Assembly: GCA_030705695.1 (NCBI GenBank) | Contig: JAUZPX010000003.1 | Span: 1-32,783 of the forward strand | Length of the DNA: 32,783 nt | DNA from: Bacillota bacterium | GTDB taxonomy: Bacteria; Bacillota; Clostridia; Oscillospirales; Acutalibacteraceae | Reading direction: 5' to 3' | In this document: piece after piece, positions 18,402-27,830 of the stretch | Numbering within the stretch: position 1 is the stretch's first letter | Layout of the letters: each line of letters starts with the position of its first letter | Notes under the pieces: generated by a model | The model's database searches: none | The model's input: only the letters and a program-made list of their open reading frames with translations | What the model was told of the DNA's origin: nothing | Position numbers and translations under genes: made by a program

Positions 18402-18436
18402 AAGCGGGGCGGTGCACCCGCTTCGTTTATTTTTTA
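18402..18436 (+). terminator. Intrinsic terminator of the THF riboswitch expression platform
   Basis: aagcggg (18402-18408) / cccgctt (18417-18423), followed by the T-rich cgtttatttttt. Confidence 0.8.
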
Positions 18437-18482
18437 CAACTTTTTCCTCTTTGTGTAACATAAAATACAAGGAGGATTTTTT

Positions 18483-19088
18483 ATGTCAAAAAAGCAATTT
18501 CCAGGTCAGTTCCCCGATCAGAATGATCAAAAGGCAATTCCCAAAATTACGAGAATACCATATTTAAAGGTATTCGAGCTAAACCCTACATTTAAACTTT
18601 CCTTAGCTGCAATGCTGTTGGCAACAAGCGTAGTCTTAGGTACTTTCGCAACTATAGCAACACCTTATCTGAAAATCGGCTTCCGGTTTCTTCCAATTGC
18701 TATTGCAGGTATTATCTTGGGTCCGATATATGGAGCTGTTATTGGCGGGCTAACGGATATACTTTGTTTTTTCACTAATAACCCTACAGGAGAACCTTAT
18801 TTCCCTGGATTCACAATAAGCCTAATTATAGTCGGTCTGGTTTATGGACTTGTTTTCTATAAAAAAGATGTAACCATTTTAAAGCTTGTAATTACTAAGA
18901 TTGGTTTGGATATTTTTATTGAAATTTTACTAAAGTCGTTTTGGATTAACATTGCATATGGAGCTCCCTTTGTTGTAATATTGCCGACATTTATTATTGA
19001 ATCAGCTATAATGCTTCCAATTGAAGTTACTTTAATTTATGCAGTAACTCTTTTGACAGCAAAAATACCTATAAAAGCTCATAATTAA
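18483..19088 (+). CDS. folT: Folate ECF transporter S component (FolT type)
   Basis: FKLSLAAMLLATSVVLGTFATIATPYLKIGFRFLPIAIAGIILGPIYGAVIGGLTDILCFFTNNPTGEPYFPGFTIS is an S-component signature. It lies downstream of the THF riboswitch with SD aaggagg. Confidence 0.88.
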   Translation: MSKKQFPGQFPDQNDQKAIPKITRIPYLKVFELNPTFKLSLAAMLLATSVVLGTFATIATPYLKIGFRFLPIAIAGIILGPIYGAVIGGLTDILCFFTNNPTGEPYFPGFTISLIIVGLVYGLVFYKKDVTILKLVITKIGLDIFIEILLKSFWINIAYGAPFVVILPTFIIESAIMLPIEVTLIYAVTLLTAKIPIKAHN

Positions 19089-19104
19089 TTTACAATCAAG
19101 ATGC

Positions 19105-19136
19105 AAATGCAGCACCCCTTGGGTGCTGCATTTATT
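19105..19136 (+). terminator. Intrinsic terminator after folT
   Basis: aaatgcagcaccc-ctt-gggtgctgcattt, a 13-bp perfect stem followed by atttgtg. Confidence 0.8.
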
Positions 19137-19306
19137 TGTGCGCTGGGACAAAATGGTTTTAGAAATAATCCCCCTCCCCCAACACACTATCGCTTTTGCG
19201 TTCTCATAAAGCACAGCTTTTGTTAATTCATTTTATTCTATAAAATACCTAATATTATAACTCTTAAAATAGTTTTCTAAGCTGTTATGAATAAAGTGTT
19301 TTCATA

Positions 19307-19343
19307 TACATAAAAAGCACCCCGACAATATAGTCGGGGTGCT
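19307..19343 (-). terminator. Intrinsic terminator of the cohesin-like surface protein gene
   Basis: agcaccccgac (19316-19326) / gtcggggtgct (19333-19343); read on the minus strand it is followed by tttttatg. Confidence 0.88.
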
Positions 19344-19388
19344 AAATTTGTTGTTTGTTCTAATTCAGATTATAGAATCTGTAAATTA

Positions 19389-20690
19389 GTCGTTAACTCT
19401 TCTCTTGCGAGCAAAGAGTACAACGCCAGCTGCTAACATCAGAACAACAAACAGAACTGTAACAGAAGTTGCCTGGCCTGTTGTTACAGAGCCACCTGGT
19501 GTAGCTGTAGTAGCTGCTGTTGTTGGAGCAACTGTAGCTACTGTTGTAGCATCTGTAGCAATTGTTGTTGGAGCAACTGTAGCATCTGTAGGAGTTACAG
19601 TTGTTGGAGTAGTTGGTTCGGTTGGTATTGTTGGTTCTGTTGGAGTTGTTGGAGCAGCTTTTACATCAATTTTCTGAGAAAGAACTGCACCGTTTGTAGC
19701 AACATTGTTAACTACGAAATCATTGAAGTTTACATCATAGCAAGAATCCATGTTGGAGTTTGCCCAGCATTGACCGTCAGCGATAACATTGAATGTTACA
19801 ACAGCAACGTCAGCACCGCCAGCAGCTGCAAATGCAGGGAAACCAGCAAGAACGGAAGCATTAAAGTTAAGTTCGCTTACGTTAGCATCATCTGTTGCAT
19901 TAGCAGTTGTACCGCCAACAACACCACTCAAATTTGGGAAAGATGCGCTTACAAATTGTAATGTTGTGTTTGAGAAATCAATTGCATCATCAATAGCAAC
20001 TACAGGAGCATCTGCTGTGCCAGCTGTTAGATGAACTGTAAATGTAACTGTATCGCCAGTTTTAACAGTAGCTGTTGATGCATCAGCAGGAACTGTTGTT
20101 GTTTGTGTTGGAACCTCTGTTGCTACTTCTGTAGGAGCAACAGTAGCATCTGTAGGAGCAACAGTAGCATCTGTAGGAGCAACAGTAGCATCTGTAGGAG
20201 CATCTGTTACAACTTCTGTAGGAGCAACTGTTGCGCCAAGTGCAGGACCATTGTAATCGATATAAGCTTTTGTGCCATCAAAACCAATAACTACTGTATC
20301 GCCGGTATTTGCAACTACAACAGTGGCATTAGCTCCGCCAAAGCTAGCATCGCCAGTCAGGTTGTATTCGCCATTATCCCAAGCATTGTTTGTAGTAATT
20401 TTGAAGTCATATGAGCCAGCTGCAACATTTGTAAATACTTTTACAATTTGGTCGGCAGGTACATATGAAGCATAAAGAGAAGATGCATCAATAGTAGCCA
20501 TGTTGTTAGCTGCATCTGCAGGCTTCCAGCCTGTTGATGTAGGATCGCTTGCTTCGCAAAGACCTTGCGCACCAGCTACGGTGTAGATTTTTGTTGTATC
20601 AACAGTGGCAAAAGCAGTAACGGAAGCAATGCATGTCATTGTTGCAACCAAAGCTATTGCTAAAATGATACCAAGTGATTTTTTGAACAT
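19389..20690 (-). CDS. Surface-anchored protein: signal peptide, X25/starch-binding-like module, Thr/Pro linker, cohesin-like domain, Thr/Pro linker, C-terminal TM
   Basis: Signal peptide MFKKSLGIILAIALVATMTCIASVTAFA. Residues ~34-146 (IYTVAGAQGLCEASDPTSTGW...YDFKITTNNAWDNGEYNLTG...) resemble X25/starch-binding modules. Residues ~206-344 (STATVKTGDTVTFTVHLTAG...IDFSNTTLQFVSASFPNL...ADVAVVTFNVIADG...) resemble a cohesin. Repeated ATVAPTD linkers. C-terminus TVLFVVLMLAAGVVLFARKRRVND. Domain names are by eye only. Confidence 0.7.
20128..20202. repeat. 21-bp tandem repeat (tctgtaggagcaacagtagca), ~3.6 copies
   Basis: Perfect copies at 20128-20148, 20149-20169 and 20170-20190, then a partial copy. 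Encodes (ATVAPTD)n on the minus strand. Confidence 0.95.
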
Positions 20691-20886
20691 TTTATAGTCC
20701 TCCTTTTTATTTATGCTTTAACTAAGCAAATTCATTATATAACACGTCACAATAAAAATCAAGATTTTTTTATTTTTTTGTAATATAAATAAATCCCATA
20801 AAAACTGTGCAACTTATACCAAAATATTATGTTTTTTTTTCTATTGAGTAAAAATTATCTGTATCAATATGCCCTTTAGACAATGT

Positions 20887-21894
20887 TTATTCATATCCGT
20901 TCTGATTATGTGATTGCCAATTCCAAGAATCTCGGCACATGTCTTCAATTGTTTTTTCAGCTGTCCAATGTAGCTTTTCACGTGCTTTTTTAGGATCAGC
21001 ATAACATTCATCTATATCACCGGGGCGTCTTTCTTTAATGGTATACGGAATTTTAAGATTATTCACTTTTTCAAAAGCTTTTACAATATCAAGTACGCTA
21101 TACCCTGTGCCTGTTCCGAGATTGAACACCTCACAGCCTTTATTCTCTTTTGCATATCCGATAGCCGCTACGTGACCTTTCGCCAAATCCACAACATGAA
21201 TATAATCACGTACGCCTGTACCGTCATGAGTATTATAATCATTGCCGAAAACACCAAGCTCGGGAAGCTTACCAACAGCTACTTGAGTTATAAAAGGAAG
21301 AAGGTTGTTTGGAATTCCGTTTGGATCCTCTCCGATACGTCCGCTCTCATGCGCACCGATTGGATTAAAATAACGTAATAAAACAACCGAAAGTTTCGGA
21401 TTGGCGAAAGCTGCATCACGCAAAATCTGCTCAATCATAAGTTTAGTAAATCCGTATGGGTTTGTGCAGCCTGTTTTCATCTCTTCATGCAGAGGTACAG
21501 ACTCAGGTATTCCATATACAGTAGCGGATGAACTGAATATAAAATTATGTACGTCGTGACGCTCCATAGTTTCAAGAATCGTTAAAGCAGTATCAATATT
21601 ATTACGATAGTATTTTAAAGGAAACTGTACACTTTCTCCTACAGCCTTATATCCTGCAAAATGAACTACTGCATCTATTTCGTTTTCATTAAAAAGTTTT
21701 TCAACAGCTTCTTTATCGGCAACGTCGATATTTACTAAAGGAATTTTTCTTCCTGTAATTTCTTCGAGTCTTCTTACAGCTTCAGGTTTGCTGTTAGAAA
21801 AATCATCTGCAATAAGTACGTCATATCCTGAATTAATTAATTCAATACATGTATGTGAGCCTATATATCCTGCCCCACCTGTTAACAGTACCAT
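20887..21894 (-). CDS. galE: UDP-glucose 4-epimerase
   Basis: MVLLTGGAGYIGSHTCIELINSGYDVLIADDFSNS...VVHFAGYKAVGESVQFPLKYYRNNI...FSSSATVYG...NPYGFTKLMIEQILRD...RRPGDIDECYADP. Confidence 0.97.
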   Translation of the reverse strand: MVLLTGGAGYIGSHTCIELINSGYDVLIADDFSNSKPEAVRRLEEITGRKIPLVNIDVADKEAVEKLFNENEIDAVVHFAGYKAVGESVQFPLKYYRNNIDTALTILETMERHDVHNFIFSSSATVYGIPESVPLHEEMKTGCTNPYGFTKLMIEQILRDAAFANPKLSVVLLRYFNPIGAHESGRIGEDPNGIPNNLLPFITQVAVGKLPELGVFGNDYNTHDGTGVRDYIHVVDLAKGHVAAIGYAKENKGCEVFNLGTGTGYSVLDIVKAFEKVNNLKIPYTIKERRPGDIDECYADPKKAREKLHWTAEKTIEDMCRDSWNWQSHNQNGYE

Positions 21895-22082
21895 AATTAT
21901 ACCTCCAAAAAAATTTATTTTTTCTATAGTTTTTTTATTCTTACTTATTACATTATAATATCTTGATTTTGTGTTTTTGTAAAGATTTTATTATTTAGCA
22001 AAACAACACTGCATGTTCAAAAATCCGTCACAATAAATGAATATACTCAGAACATCAAAAAAAACGGAAGGATGAATTCAAT

Positions 22083-23699
22083 ATGTATATTGTAAAAAAT
22101 GCGCTGAGAAGTATTACGCGCAGTCTTAGCAGAAACATATTAATTTGTATCATCGCATTGGTTATAGCAACATCGGCATGTATTGCACTATCCATTAAAC
22201 AATCATCAGCAACAGCAAAAGATAACGCACTTAAACAAATAAATGTTACGGGCGTCATTTCAATAAACGAAGAGAAGCTGCAGCAGCAGTTTGCACCAAG
22301 CAGCTCAGGGTCATCATCTACGCAACGTAAGAATATGCGTACACAAATGTCAACTCTCGAAAGCGGGCTTTCTCTTACTAATTTGCAAAAATACGCAAAA
22401 GCCAGCAGCGTTAGTAATTTTTATTATCAAATATCTTCCTCAATGAACGGCTCTGGAATTGACGCAGTTGATACAAACCAAGGTAATTTTTCTACTAGCA
22501 CAAGCCCAACAAGTACTTCTTCATCTAGCAGCAAAAAAAGCGGAGAATTTGGTGGGGAAAACGGTGGCGGAAACAGCAATGCACCAAAAATGTTTGCTGG
22601 AATGGGTCAACAAGGCGACTTCACTGTTATTGGTTACAGCACTTCAAAAGCCATGACAGATTTTGTTTCAGGCACAAAGAAATTATCCTCAGGTTCCATG
22701 TTTACTTTTGACGGCAAAAACAATTCCTGTATTATCAGCGACCAATTGGCTACTTATAACTCATTAAAAGTAGGCAGTACAATCACACTCAAAAACCCGA
22801 ACAAAACTTCAGGTACAGCGGAAACATATACCTTTACTGTTACAGGTATTTATCATAATTCAGAATCTAGTACGAGTTCTTCAGGCGGTATGAGTTTTGG
22901 TGCCAGCAGCAACACTGCAAATCAGATTTATACTTCTTACACAGCACTGAATAACATTACCACAACTTCCACAAAAAGTGCCACAACAAGCAAGGATGAT
23001 CAAGGAAACACCACAAGCACAGCTTTAAGATCACAAGTATCTGGCACATATGTATTCGGAACAGAAGCAGCTTTCAACACATTCAAAAAACAAGTAAAAA
23101 CAATGGGACTTTCTGACAGTTATACTGTCACATCTCCTGACATCACCAGTTTTGAAAACAGCATTAAACCCCTTGATACCCTTGGCGGATATGCTACTAT
23201 ATTCTTACTCATTGTACTTCTTGTCGGAGGTGTTCTTCTCGCTCTCATAAACATATTCAGCATTCGCGACAGAAAATACGAAGTCGGCGTTTTAGCTGCA
23301 ATCGGCATGAAGAAATTTAAAGTAGCTTCTCAATTTGTTGTCGAGCTGTTTATAGTAACATTTGTTGCGATTATTATAGGAACTTCGGTAGGTGCGGCAG
23401 TTTCGGTACCTGTTACCAACTCGCTGCTGCAAAATCAGATAGCACAACAAACAAGCACCGCAAGCAGCATTAACAATAACTTTGGCTATCGAGGCGGACA
23501 GGGCGGTCCTGGAATGTCAAGCATCAGTCAGGCAAGCACCAATACTAATTTTGTAAAACAAGTTCAAAGTGCAACCGACTTGAATGTTGTTATGGAGCTT
23601 GTTGGAATAGGAATTTTGCTAACATTAATTTCCAGTTCAATCGCCATCATCTTCATCTCAAGGTATGAGCCACTGAAGATACTTTCTAATAGAGATTAA
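22083..23699 (+). CDS. ABC transporter permease, FtsX/MacB type
   Basis: N-terminal TM plus a large Ser/Thr/Gly-rich external domain, then three C-terminal TMs (ATIFLLIVLLVGGVLLALINIFSIRDRKYEVGVLAAIGMKKFKVASQFVVELFIV). Confidence 0.92.
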   Translation: MYIVKNALRSITRSLSRNILICIIALVIATSACIALSIKQSSATAKDNALKQINVTGVISINEEKLQQQFAPSSSGSSSTQRKNMRTQMSTLESGLSLTNLQKYAKASSVSNFYYQISSSMNGSGIDAVDTNQGNFSTSTSPTSTSSSSSKKSGEFGGENGGGNSNAPKMFAGMGQQGDFTVIGYSTSKAMTDFVSGTKKLSSGSMFTFDGKNNSCIISDQLATYNSLKVGSTITLKNPNKTSGTAETYTFTVTGIYHNSESSTSSSGGMSFGASSNTANQIYTSYTALNNITTTSTKSATTSKDDQGNTTSTALRSQVSGTYVFGTEAAFNTFKKQVKTMGLSDSYTVTSPDITSFENSIKPLDTLGGYATIFLLIVLLVGGVLLALINIFSIRDRKYEVGVLAAIGMKKFKVASQFVVELFIVTFVAIIIGTSVGAAVSVPVTNSLLQNQIAQQTSTASSINNNFGYRGGQGGPGMSSISQASTNTNFVKQVQSATDLNVVMELVGIGILLTLISSSIAIIFISRYEPLKILSNRD

Positions 23700-23716
23700 A
23701 TAAGGAGGACTATAAC

Positions 23717-24412
23717 ATGAGTATTTTAAGTTTAGATAATGTTTCCTACTTCTATGACGGAACAAAAAAGAATGTTCTTGAAAACATTTCATATGATTTT
23801 GACCCGGGTTTGATTTATGCGGTGGTTGGACGTTCCGGTGCAGGAAAAACGACACTACTTTCTTTGCTTTCAGGTTTGACAAATCCTAAAAAGGGTTCAA
23901 TTCTCTGGAACGAGAAAGATATTAATAAGCTAAACAAATATACTTACCGCAGCCAATACATCGGTGTAATATTTCAAAGCTTTAATCTTCTACCCAATCT
24001 TACTGCAGTTGAAAACGTAATTCTTTCTATGGATATTTCAGGCAAAAAGTTTAATAACAAAAAGCAACATGCTTTAGAGCTTCTGGGCAAAGTAGGTTTA
24101 AGCGAAGATGAGGCACATCGCAGAGTCTTAAAGCTTTCAGGCGGACAGCAACAAAGAGTCGCAATTGCCAGGGCACTTTCATACGATCCTGAAATCATTC
24201 TTGCTGACGAACCCACAGGTAATCTTGACCTTGAAACTCAGGATGATATTCTCGACATCTTCAGCAAACTTGCAAAAGAAGAAAACAAGTGCATTGTCCT
24301 TGTAACTCACTCTCCGCAGGTTTCAGAACGAGCAGACAAGATTTACGAACTGATTCCGCTTAAGGGAACTCGTCCAAAGTCTGACCAACAATCAAACGAA
24401 AAAATCGGATAA
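23717..24412 (+). CDS. ABC transporter ATP-binding protein (MacB/LolD type)
   Basis: Walker [10 protein letters not shown], signature [15 protein letters not shown], Walker [14 protein letters not shown]-loop VTHS. Confidence 0.96.
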   Translation: MSILSLDNVSYFYDGTKKNVLENISYDFDPGLIYAVVGRSGAGKTTLLSLLSGLTNPKKGSILWNEKDINKLNKYTYRSQYIGVIFQSFNLLPNLTAVENVILSMDISGKKFNNKKQHALELLGKVGLSEDEAHRRVLKLSGGQQQRVAIARALSYDPEIILADEPTGNLDLETQDDILDIFSKLAKEENKCIVLVTHSPQVSERADKIYELIPLKGTRPKSDQQSNEKIG

Positions 24413-24492
24413 TAAAATTTTTCAGTATGTTTTTCTCTAAATTTTTTCATTATATTTTCTTCTAAAATTGTTCACTTCTTCTCCACTAAAAT

Positions 24493-24533
24493 AAGCAAAA
24501 GCAGCGGGATTAAAGCCTCGCTGCTTTTTGCTT
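24493..24533. terminator. Terminator hairpin between convergent genes
   Basis: aagcaaaagcagcg / cgctgctttttgctt stem, located between the plus ATPase gene and the minus LysM gene. Confidence 0.75.
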
Positions 24534-24557
24534 AAATGCTTTCGAAAAATCAACTGA

Positions 24558-25280
24558 TTAAAACATTCCAGGGAACTGTTTTATAATCCCGTTTGTAAAC
24601 TCATCAGCCATATCCATTGCCTGATTTTCAATTTTATCAAAAGAATGAATATCATTTACATAATCTTTTGATAAACGGTTTATTACTTCCTCTTTTGTTA
24701 AATCAAGATGGTCATAAAGCATATTGCGTATTTCATCCTGATCATAATAAGGATTGATTGTATGGAATGCGACAGCCATATCATCTGCATTTTTATACCA
24801 CTGTAAATTAAGCTTTTCAGCTTCTTGCATATCTTTGTTTTTCAGCGCTGTTATTAGCTGTTTGCCTATAGCAAGATGTTGTGTCAAAAGATTTGAAATT
24901 ATTTTTGCATCATCTGCACCATAATAAGGCATAAAGATTTTTGCAATATCATTTGGATTTTGCAAAAGTCGATTTGTAACAGCATCGGTATCAAGAAGAT
25001 TATCCACAATACTTATAATAAGCAACCGTGTCCATAGCACATGTTCAAACCAGACTCTGCGCAAATTATTAGAAAGAGTCATTTGACGGCTGCTAATTGT
25101 CCCAACGGGTGAAGCATTTCCTGGTGTTACCACAATTGTGGAGCCAACACGCATATTATAAGGATCGATATGCGCATTATCGTTAAGTAAACTTGCAACG
25201 GTTGTGTTAAAGTTTCTTGCAATTTTGTATAAACTGTCATCTGGCTGAATGGTATAGAAAAACTGATGTTGTGTATTCAT
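24558..25280 (-). CDS. LysM-domain protein with C-terminal helical domain, no signal peptide
   Basis: N-terminal LysM QFFYTIQPDDSLYKIARNFNTTVASLLNDNAHIDPYNMRVGSTIVVTPG, then a helical ~160-aa region. Start inferred at MNTQHQ (25280). Confidence 0.85.
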   Translation of the reverse strand: MNTQHQFFYTIQPDDSLYKIARNFNTTVASLLNDNAHIDPYNMRVGSTIVVTPGNASPVGTISSRQMTLSNNLRRVWFEHVLWTRLLIISIVDNLLDTDAVTNRLLQNPNDIAKIFMPYYGADDAKIISNLLTQHLAIGKQLITALKNKDMQEAEKLNLQWYKNADDMAVAFHTINPYYDQDEIRNMLYDHLDLTKEEVINRLSKDYVNDIHSFDKIENQAMDMADEFTNGIIKQFPGMF

Positions 25281-25397
25281 ACTGCACCTCATTTTATAAA
25301 TATATGGTACATTATATGCGAGCTTTTAAGTTGCTGTGAGCTGTTCTATTAAAATAAAACTATAAAAATATTTTAGTATAAATATTAACATTACAAT

Positions 25398-25435
25398 AAA
25401 GAAACCACGAACGTATATGAGTTCGTGGTTTCTTT
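25398..25435 (-). terminator. Intrinsic terminator after spoIIE
   Basis: aaagaaaccacgaac / gttcgtggtttcttt, a 15-bp perfect stem with loop gtatatga, 20 nt past the spoIIE stop. Confidence 0.8.
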
Positions 25436-25454
25436 ATATATTAAACACTGATTA

Positions 25455-27782
25455 TCAATTTTTTGTCATCTTCATAACAATGGCTGTAACATCATCATCA
25501 TGCCCATCATTTCGGCGTCGAACAGCTTCATCTACAATTTCCGCTGCAAAATCGCGTGGCTCCCCCTCTTTCCAAGAAAGAATCATTTTCTCCAGCCAAT
25601 TTTCACCTATGGAAATAGCGCCATCGGAAACCATAACGACCACATCGTTTTCATCCAGCTCCTCATAATCATGCGAGAATCGCACACCTGGCAATATCCC
25701 AGCAGGAAGTGATGGAGAATCTTTTCGCATTATTTTTTCCCCCTTTCTAATTATTGTAAGCGGTGCCCCCGCTTTCATAAATTCAACTTCGCCCGTGAAT
25801 AAATCAATTGAGGACAAATCGAGCGTAGCAAGAGATTCGTCACCCGATTTCACCATAAGAGCTGAATTCACTACCTGCAATGCACAATCAAAACTTAAGC
25901 CAGCTTTACAAAGCTTTACCATAATAGCCGTTGCCATATTACCGTCAACAGCAGCTCGACCTCCCGTACCCATACCATCGCTGATAAGCGTAATAAGATG
26001 ACCGTTGCCATCATTGAAATAGTCAAAACAGTCTCCGCAAAGCATACCGTTTCCGCTGACATGCTGAGCACTTCCTATAGCAACATCAAAATACGGACGT
26101 TCACTCAACTGAATTCGAATGCGGTTCGGAGCTTCACTTATCATCGGCGGATCAAAACGACGACCGCAGGCTTTTGCTACTTCTTTTTGAAGTTTTACAT
26201 TTTTTAATTCACGGCGATCAGTTTCTGCTGTTTCAATTTCCACTGCCATTCTGCCGAATCTGTCAATACGGCAACTGACATCAATTGGAACAAGCCCCGC
26301 CTGTTTAAGCACCGTTATTATTCGCTGAGAAGCTTCGGTATCGAAGCGCTCAAAATTATCAAATTCCTCTGCCATATCCCCCAAAATTTGCGATAGCCCT
26401 GCAAACTGCCCTGCAACTACTCCTCGAATCTCACAGACACGGCGCTCTGCCGCCTCACCCGCTTTATAGGCATCGAAATTTCGATTTATCGATGATACCA
26501 TTTCAACTGGCTTACAGCATTTTTTCTGAAACGCTTCTGTAAATTCTTTTTCGGTTACAGTTCCGTGTTTTGTTAGTAAAGATGAGACGTGTGTAAATAC
26601 CTCAGAATTTTTTAGCTTTTGATGCTCCCAGCAAAAAGTCTTTAATCCGCACCGTGAGCAGGTATCCTCAATTGTTTTACTATAAATACTGTCAACATTT
26701 GCAGTATAGAATTTTTGCAGCTTGTCCGCCACGTCGTTTACTGAATCCGTTACATCGCTTAATGCCCTTGAGGCAAAGTCCAACCGCATAATTACCGAGC
26801 GGCGAAGACCTTCTGAATTGTTTGTTCCTGCAGCAGGAGCAAAAATCGCTGCAACTGTATTTCCAAGTTCTTTCGGAAGCACCATGAAAATTGCTGATGC
26901 AATAACCATTTCAATTAATGCAGCCTGAACCATGCTTGGATCGGCAGAATTTATAACCATTACCGCATTACATAGAATAAAAGTAACAGCGGAACCGACT
27001 TTACCCGTAGGAGCAAACAATCCTGCCATTAATCCGCCAAAAGCATACGCACCTGAAATAAATGTAAGATCTGTTGATGCCATGCTGAAAATTATTCCGG
27101 TGGCAATTCCTGCAATACAGCCGCCAGCAATTCCTCCATACCTTGCACAAAGCAAAATAATTAGAATTGCAATAATTCTACCCAGTGAAACCGAAGATAC
27201 GGTTATACCTGAAAATGCAAGTATAAATATGCAACCTGACATCACAAGACAAGCAATCTCCTGCTGATTTAACGCAGTAAGACTTCGTGATCCTACGCTG
27301 ATATCAATGCTTCGAGAAAAAAAGAATGCACCCACGGCTGCAAGCATAGCTTCTATTAAACACATAGCTAACGTTGGCATATTGTTGCTATGTATAGTCA
27401 GAAGCACAAAACCCGTTGCCATTATCGGAAAGAAAGCAATTATCGGTGCAAACAACTTACTTTTTGATATTCGCTTAATATCGTTAAGTGTCCATCGAAT
27501 TGCCGCCACAGCAATAACCGCTGCAACATATCTGAAACTGTTTGAAGGCGATAAAAGCATATACCCCACTATTGTTCCTGCAAGTGAAGCTACAACTTTC
27601 TTGGGCGGAACCGCAGCAATATATGACGCTCCAAAAGGTGCCAATGAGCCAAAAATTGCTCCTCTTGCAACAATAATACCTGATGCAAAACAAATCAATT
27701 GCATCACAATCGCTTTGATTGTTTTCGCTGAAAATTCCTGGTTATTTATTTCTCTTGTCTTTGCTATTGTACTTGCTGACAT
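25455..27782 (-). CDS. spoIIE: Stage II sporulation protein E (PP2C-type serine phosphatase)
   Basis: Polytopic N-terminal half, then a cytoplasmic region with CSRCGLKTFCWE. PP2C domain: CGDCFDYFNDGNGHLITLISDGMGTGGRAAVDGNMATAIMVKLC...MVSDGAI...DDDVTAIVMKM. Start inferred at MSASTIAK (27782) because a promoter lies inside the upstream ORF extension. Confidence 0.94.
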   Translation of the reverse strand: MSASTIAKTREINNQEFSAKTIKAIVMQLICFASGIIVARGAIFGSLAPFGASYIAAVPPKKVVASLAGTIVGYMLLSPSNSFRYVAAVIAVAAIRWTLNDIKRISKSKLFAPIIAFFPIMATGFVLLTIHSNNMPTLAMCLIEAMLAAVGAFFFSRSIDISVGSRSLTALNQQEIACLVMSGCIFILAFSGITVSSVSLGRIIAILIILLCARYGGIAGGCIAGIATGIIFSMASTDLTFISGAYAFGGLMAGLFAPTGKVGSAVTFILCNAVMVINSADPSMVQAALIEMVIASAIFMVLPKELGNTVAAIFAPAAGTNNSEGLRRSVIMRLDFASRALSDVTDSVNDVADKLQKFYTANVDSIYSKTIEDTCSRCGLKTFCWEHQKLKNSEVFTHVSSLLTKHGTVTEKEFTEAFQKKCCKPVEMVSSINRNFDAYKAGEAAERRVCEIRGVVAGQFAGLSQILGDMAEEFDNFERFDTEASQRIITVLKQAGLVPIDVSCRIDRFGRMAVEIETAETDRRELKNVKLQKEVAKACGRRFDPPMISEAPNRIRIQLSERPYFDVAIGSAQHVSGNGMLCGDCFDYFNDGNGHLITLISDGMGTGGRAAVDGNMATAIMVKLCKAGLSFDCALQVVNSALMVKSGDESLATLDLSSIDLFTGEVEFMKAGAPLTIIRKGEKIMRKDSPSLPAGILPGVRFSHDYEELDENDVVVMVSDGAISIGENWLEKMILSWKEGEPRDFAAEIVDEAVRRRNDGHDDDVTAIVMKMTKN

Positions 27783-27830
27783 TTTTTCACCGTCTTTAAT
27801 TTCATTTTCCGTTCTTTTGGAACAGTTCAA

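Noticed and set aside
20128-20202. Regularly repeated short units considered as a CRISPR array
   Set aside because: Repeats are contiguous without unique spacers and are in frame with a Thr/Pro linker.
20103-20414. 103-aa plus ORF with (ICRSNSS) repeats
   Set aside because: It is the antisense translation of the 21-bp linker repeat in the cohesin-like protein gene; periodicity comes from the real minus-strand CDS.
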